From Xenophilus aerolatus (lineage in GTDB: Bacteria > Pseudomonadota > Gammaproteobacteria > Burkholderiales > Burkholderiaceae_C), in assembly GCA_029968055.1 (NCBI GenBank), contig JASCNX010000001.1, positions 1,674,001 through 1,738,000 on the forward strand: a stretch of 64,000 nucleotides of DNA. Direction: 5' to 3'. Positions within the stretch are counted from its first letter, which is position 1. Each line of letters starts with the position of its first letter. The notes beneath the pieces were generated by a model. That model was not told where the DNA came from, made no database searches, and saw only the letters and a list, made by a program, of their open reading frames with translations. The translations under genes and the position numbers were made by a program. This document shows positions 59,290 to 64,000 of the stretch, one piece after another.

Positions 59290-59366
59290 GGTCTCGCTGT
59301 CATTGTTCTTGATGTCTTGCCGCACCGCCCGAGCGGGCGCAGCAGCCCGGTCCGGCTCGAGACGCG

Positions 59367-60002
59367 TCAGCGCGCGAGCTGGCTGGCCTCGCGCGCCAGC
59401 ACCTCGATGCGGCCCCAGTCCTTGGCCGCGATGGCCTCGGTCGGCACGATCCACGAGCCGCCGACGCAGGCCACGTTGGCCAGCGCCAGGAAGTCGGCCG
59501 CGTTGCCCGCGTGGACGCCACCCGTGGGGCAGAACTTCACCTCGCCGAAAGGGCCCTGCCAGGCCTTGAGCATGTTGATGCCGCCGGCCTGCACAGCGGG
59601 GAAGAACTTCAGCTCGGTGTAGCCGTCCTCCTGGGCCAGCATGATCTCGCTGCCCGTGGCCACCCCCGGCAGCAGCGGCAGGCCGAGGTCGTGGCAGGCC
59701 TTGCCCACCGAGCGCGTGTAGCCCGGGCTGACGCCGAAGCGCGCGCCCGCCAGGGCCGAGGCCTGCGCGTCGGCCGCGCTGCGGATGGTGCCGGCGCCGG
59801 CCACGGCTTCGGGCACCTCCTTGGCGATGGCCTCGATGCATTCCAGCGCCTCGCGCGTGCGCAGGGTCACCTCCAGCATGCGGATGCCGCCGGCGACCAG
59901 CGCACGCGCCAGCGGCACCGCGTCCTTCACGTCGTGCAGCACGATCACGGGGATCACGGGGGCGTCGCGCATCACGTCCAGCGCGGTCAGGGGTTCGGTC
60001 AT
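59367..60002 (-). CDS. eda: KDPG/KHG aldolase (Eda)
   Basis: This 211-residue aldolase has Glu44 (MLEVTLRT) and Arg48, and the Schiff-base Lys132 ([12 protein letters not shown]). GAGTI and [11 protein letters not shown] phosphate-loop motifs are present. It splits 2-keto-3-deoxy-6-phosphogluconate into pyruvate and glyceraldehyde 3-phosphate. It lies downstream of edd with a 112-bp gap. It resembles E. coli Eda in length and residues. Confidence 0.93.
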   Translation of the reverse strand: MTEPLTALDVMRDAPVIPVIVLHDVKDAVPLARALVAGGIRMLEVTLRTREALECIEAIAKEVPEAVAGAGTIRSAADAQASALAGARFGVSPGYTRSVGKACHDLGLPLLPGVATGSEIMLAQEDGYTELKFFPAVQAGGINMLKAWQGPFGEVKFCPTGGVHAGNAADFLALANVACVGGSWIVPTEAIAAKDWGRIEVLAREASQLAR

Positions 60003-60114
60003 CGGGAGACTCCAGAGAAATGCAGGAAAGGGGCGCGCCAAGCAGGCGCGCGGCGCCGCGGGCCGAGGCTGGCACGATAAAGCAAAGCGCGGCGCGAAGC
60101 GAACGCAGGCTGCG

Positions 60115-61941
<1,827 letters not shown>

Positions 61942-62151
61942 GGCAGGGACGGGTGCGTGGGGGATGGCAGCGGGCGCGCAGGGCGCGGCATCGGTCGAAA
62001 GATCATGGCCGCCCTCGGTCCGCCGGCGGCGTGAGACAACGGCACGAAGCATGCCAGCGTGCGCGCCGCGGGCCGATACCTTCTTGCATCCGGCCCATGC
62101 CATGGGCTGCGTCGGCAACGGCGGCCCGGCGGCGCACGCGGGCGCGGCCTC

Positions 62152-63480
62152 TCAGGCGCCGGGCTCGGCGATCGGCTCGATGCGGCCCATCAGGAACACG
62201 AAGGCGCAGATGCCGACCACCAGGATCGCGCCGGCCAGCAGGAAGGCGTTCACGAAGGAGCCGGTGGCGCCGACGATGAAGCCGGTGGCGATGGGGGCCG
62301 CCGCGCCCATGAGGTTGTTGCCGAAGTTCATCAGCCCGCCCACGGTGCCGACGCCGCCCTTGGGCGCGATCAGCGAGGGCAGCGACCAGCTCACCGGCGC
62401 CGCCGCGGCCAACCCGCCCAGCGCGATGGAGATCCACACGATGGCCCAGACCGGGTCGGTGGTCTGCGTGGCGCCGAACACCGCCAGCCCCAGCACCATG
62501 CCGCACACCAGCACCGTCTTGCGCACCTTCGACTCCTCGTGGCCCTTGGCGATCAGGTGGTCGATGAGCCAGCCGCCGACGAACAGGTCGGTCAGCGTGG
62601 CCACCATCCAGGGGATGGCCGCGAAGCCGGCCGACTTGAGGATGCTCATGTGCATCGCCTGCACCAGGTAGCCCGGCAGCCAGGTCAGGAACAGGTAGAA
62701 GGAGTAGCCGTAGGCGGCGAAACCCAGCATCAGGCCCCAGACCTTGGGCTGGCGCAGCAGGTAGCCCAGCATGCCGCTGGCGCCGCCGGCCGGTGCGCCT
62801 TCGGGGGTCGCGCCGCCCTCGACGATGTAGCGGCGCTCGGCGGCGCTGAGCTTCTCGTCCGCACTGGGGTCGCGGTAGATCAGCAGGAAGGCGAAGAAGT
62901 ACAGGAAGCTCAGCGCCGCGCAGACGCCGAAGCCCCAGCGCCAGCCGAAGCCCACCACCACGAAGGCCACCAGCGGCACGCCGATCACGTTCGAGAACTT
63001 GGCCGCGGCGTCGAAGATGGCCGTGGCCAGGGCCCGCTCGCCGCGCGGGAACCAGTAGCCCGTGGCCTTGGAACTGACCATGAAGCCCGGCGCCTCGGCG
63101 ATGCCCAGCAGCATGCGCGCCGCGAAGATGCCGGCCCAGCCGCCGGCCAGGGCCGTCAGCGTGGAGGCGATGCCCCAGGCCAGCGCGCCCCAGCGGCCGA
63201 TGCGCGTCGGGCCGTAGCGGTCCAGCAGCATGCCGGCAGGCACCTGCAGCAATGCGTAAGTCCAGAAGAAGGCCGAGAGGAAGAAGCCGATCTGCTCGGG
63301 CGTGAGGTGGAACTCCGCCTGGATCTGCGGCGCCGCGACCGAGAGGCTGAGCCGGTCGAAGTAATTGACCAGCACGCCTGCGCCGAGCAGGCCGCCGATG
63401 CGCCAACGCCGGCCGGGCACGCGGCCCTGCGGCACCGCCGAGGCGGCATTCGGTGCGGTCGAGGAGGATGTTGTCGTCAT
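62152..63480 (-). CDS. MFS transporter, ACS (anion:cation symporter)-type, probable hexonate importer
   Basis: This 442-residue protein has 12 membrane helices and ACS-family markers (VNYFDRLSLSVAAPQIQAEFHL, QVPAGMLLDRYGPTRIGRWG). Such proteins import hexuronates, gluconate or galactonate with protons. It lies directly downstream of gluconokinase, 38 bp, and upstream of edd-eda, so gluconate is the best-supported substrate. The start ATG 63480 follows a weak GACGGAGACACC ribosome site. Confidence 0.87.
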   Translation of the reverse strand: MTTTSSSTAPNAASAVPQGRVPGRRWRIGGLLGAGVLVNYFDRLSLSVAAPQIQAEFHLTPEQIGFFLSAFFWTYALLQVPAGMLLDRYGPTRIGRWGALAWGIASTLTALAGGWAGIFAARMLLGIAEAPGFMVSSKATGYWFPRGERALATAIFDAAAKFSNVIGVPLVAFVVVGFGWRWGFGVCAALSFLYFFAFLLIYRDPSADEKLSAAERRYIVEGGATPEGAPAGGASGMLGYLLRQPKVWGLMLGFAAYGYSFYLFLTWLPGYLVQAMHMSILKSAGFAAIPWMVATLTDLFVGGWLIDHLIAKGHEESKVRKTVLVCGMVLGLAVFGATQTTDPVWAIVWISIALGGLAAAAPVSWSLPSLIAPKGGVGTVGGLMNFGNNLMGAAAPIATGFIVGATGSFVNAFLLAGAILVVGICAFVFLMGRIEPIAEPGA

Positions 63481-63518
63481 GGTGTCTCCGTCGAGGGGAT
63501 CAAGGAAAGGAAGGCCGA

Positions 63519-64000
63519 TCAGGCGGCGCGCTCGGGCGGCAGTGCCAGCCCGTCGCGCACCCGGGCCACGGACTGCGCCAGCGGCGCCGTGGCCTGCACC
63601 GTCACCACGCCCGCCTCGCCCTCGGGCGATTCGAGCGTCTGGAACTGGCTGTCCACCAGGCTGGCAGGAAAGATGTGCACCGCCTCGCGGGCCTGCACGC
63701 GGGCCACGGCCTCGTCGCGGCCGATCTGCATGAAGACGAAGCGCAGGCCGGGGACCGCGGCGCGAAGCAGCTCGCGGTAGTTGCGCTTGAGGGCCGAGCA
63801 GGTGAGCACCGCGCCGCCGTGGCGGGCCGCCAGTTCCTCGCCCAGGCGCGCCAGCCAGCCGGCGCGGTCGGCATCGGTCAGGGGCGTGCCGCTCCTCATC
63901 TTGCGGATGTTGGCGTCGGGGTGGAAGTCGTCGCCCTCGATCAGCGGAAGGCCCAGGTCGCTCGCAAGGGCCTGGCCCAGGCTGGACTTGCCGCAGCCCG
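63519..64000 (-). CDS. gntK: Gluconokinase (GntK), 5' end beyond window
   Basis: About 160 residues are visible, starting within the P-loop (GCGKSSLGQALASDLG) at the right edge, followed by the gluconate-binding GDDFHPDANIRKMRSGTPLTDADR and ALKRNYRELLRAAVPG. It phosphorylates gluconate to 6-phosphogluconate, the Edd substrate. The N-terminal part, about 10 residues, is cut off by the window. The order kinase, importer, dehydratase, aldolase matches a complete Entner-Doudoroff gluconate operon. Confidence 0.92.
   Translation of the reverse strand, partial: GCGKSSLGQALASDLGLPLIEGDDFHPDANIRKMRSGTPLTDADRAGWLARLGEELAARHGGAVLTCSALKRNYRELLRAAVPGLRFVFMQIGRDEAVARVQAREAVHIFPASLVDSQFQTLESPEGEAGVVTVQATAPLAQSVARVRDGLALPPERAA

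Overview
The window is a high-GC (roughly 70 percent by eye) chromosomal segment, densely packed with genes and without phage, IS, rRNA or tRNA genes that I could recognise. Gene content, C/G-ending codons, Bug-type (TctC) binding proteins, a fused LivM-LivG transporter, NahR/NagR-type regulation and cysteine-polyglycine lipoproteins all point to a betaproteobacterium of the Burkholderiales, most likely Comamonadaceae (Variovorax/Acidovorax-like). The taxon is an inference from gene content; no marker gene is present.

Layout. (1) 1-2617: a two-subunit Rieske ring-hydroxylating oxygenase (salicylate 5-hydroxylase/anthranilate dioxygenase type), divergent from a NahR/NagR-like LysR regulator. 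(2) 2625-13350: a GntR regulator divergent from a tight operon encoding a DapA-family lyase, an orphan Bug binding protein, split dihydroxyacetone kinase (DhaK, DhaL), a complete LivHMGJF-type ABC transporter with fused LivMG, and an FAD-dependent D-2-hydroxyacid dehydrogenase. (3) 13327-16805: CadR/PbrR regulator, P1B-type metal ATPase and a methyltransferase. (4) 16990-22819: OsmC and AraC genes, then a periplasmic copper-handling block (DUF2946-like protein, CzcC/TolC lipoprotein, multicopper oxidase, DUF411 protein, CusF-like protein). (5) 22905-34170: acid phosphatase-like lipoprotein, di-haem peroxidase, DadA, P1 peptidase plus membrane-anchored TAXI receptor, PQQ sugar dehydrogenase and EttA. 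(6) 34171-38471: RhlE-like helicase, SHS-type transporter and an EEP-family phosphohydrolase. (7) 38550-47942: sugar-acid catabolism (enolase-superfamily dehydratase, TRAP DctPQM, GntR; divergently an IlvD/Edd dehydratase, DgoK, DgoA and a class II aldolase). (8) 48118-53263: a small calcium-motif protein, a six-copy 29-bp hairpin array, and a MarR-MFS-MATE-SDR operon divergent from a thioesterase. (9) 53327-58523: Fur-box-controlled ferric iron ABC transporter, glyoxalase I, acetyltransferase and thioesterase. (10) 58561-64000: Entner-Doudoroff gluconate block (HAD hydrolase, Eda, Edd, MFS importer, gluconokinase cut by the window edge).

How the genes fit together. The strongest theme is scavenging and oxidation of organic acids. 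The galactonate-type block makes 2-keto-3-deoxygalactonate, phosphorylates it and splits it to pyruvate and glyceraldehyde-3-phosphate. The gluconate block does the same through 6-phosphogluconate, so two KDPG-type aldolases occur in the window. The least understood unit is the DapA/DhaKL/Liv/dehydrogenase operon, whose enzymes can be ordered into a plausible uncharacterised pathway. Metal homeostasis (Cd/Pb/Zn ATPase, copper periplasmic block, ferric importer) is the second theme.

Start codons were chosen by Shine-Dalgarno position, stop/start overlap and family length. Many very long open frames on the opposite strand are GC-driven shadows and are not annotated. The only gene-free stretch over 300 bp is 33821-34170.
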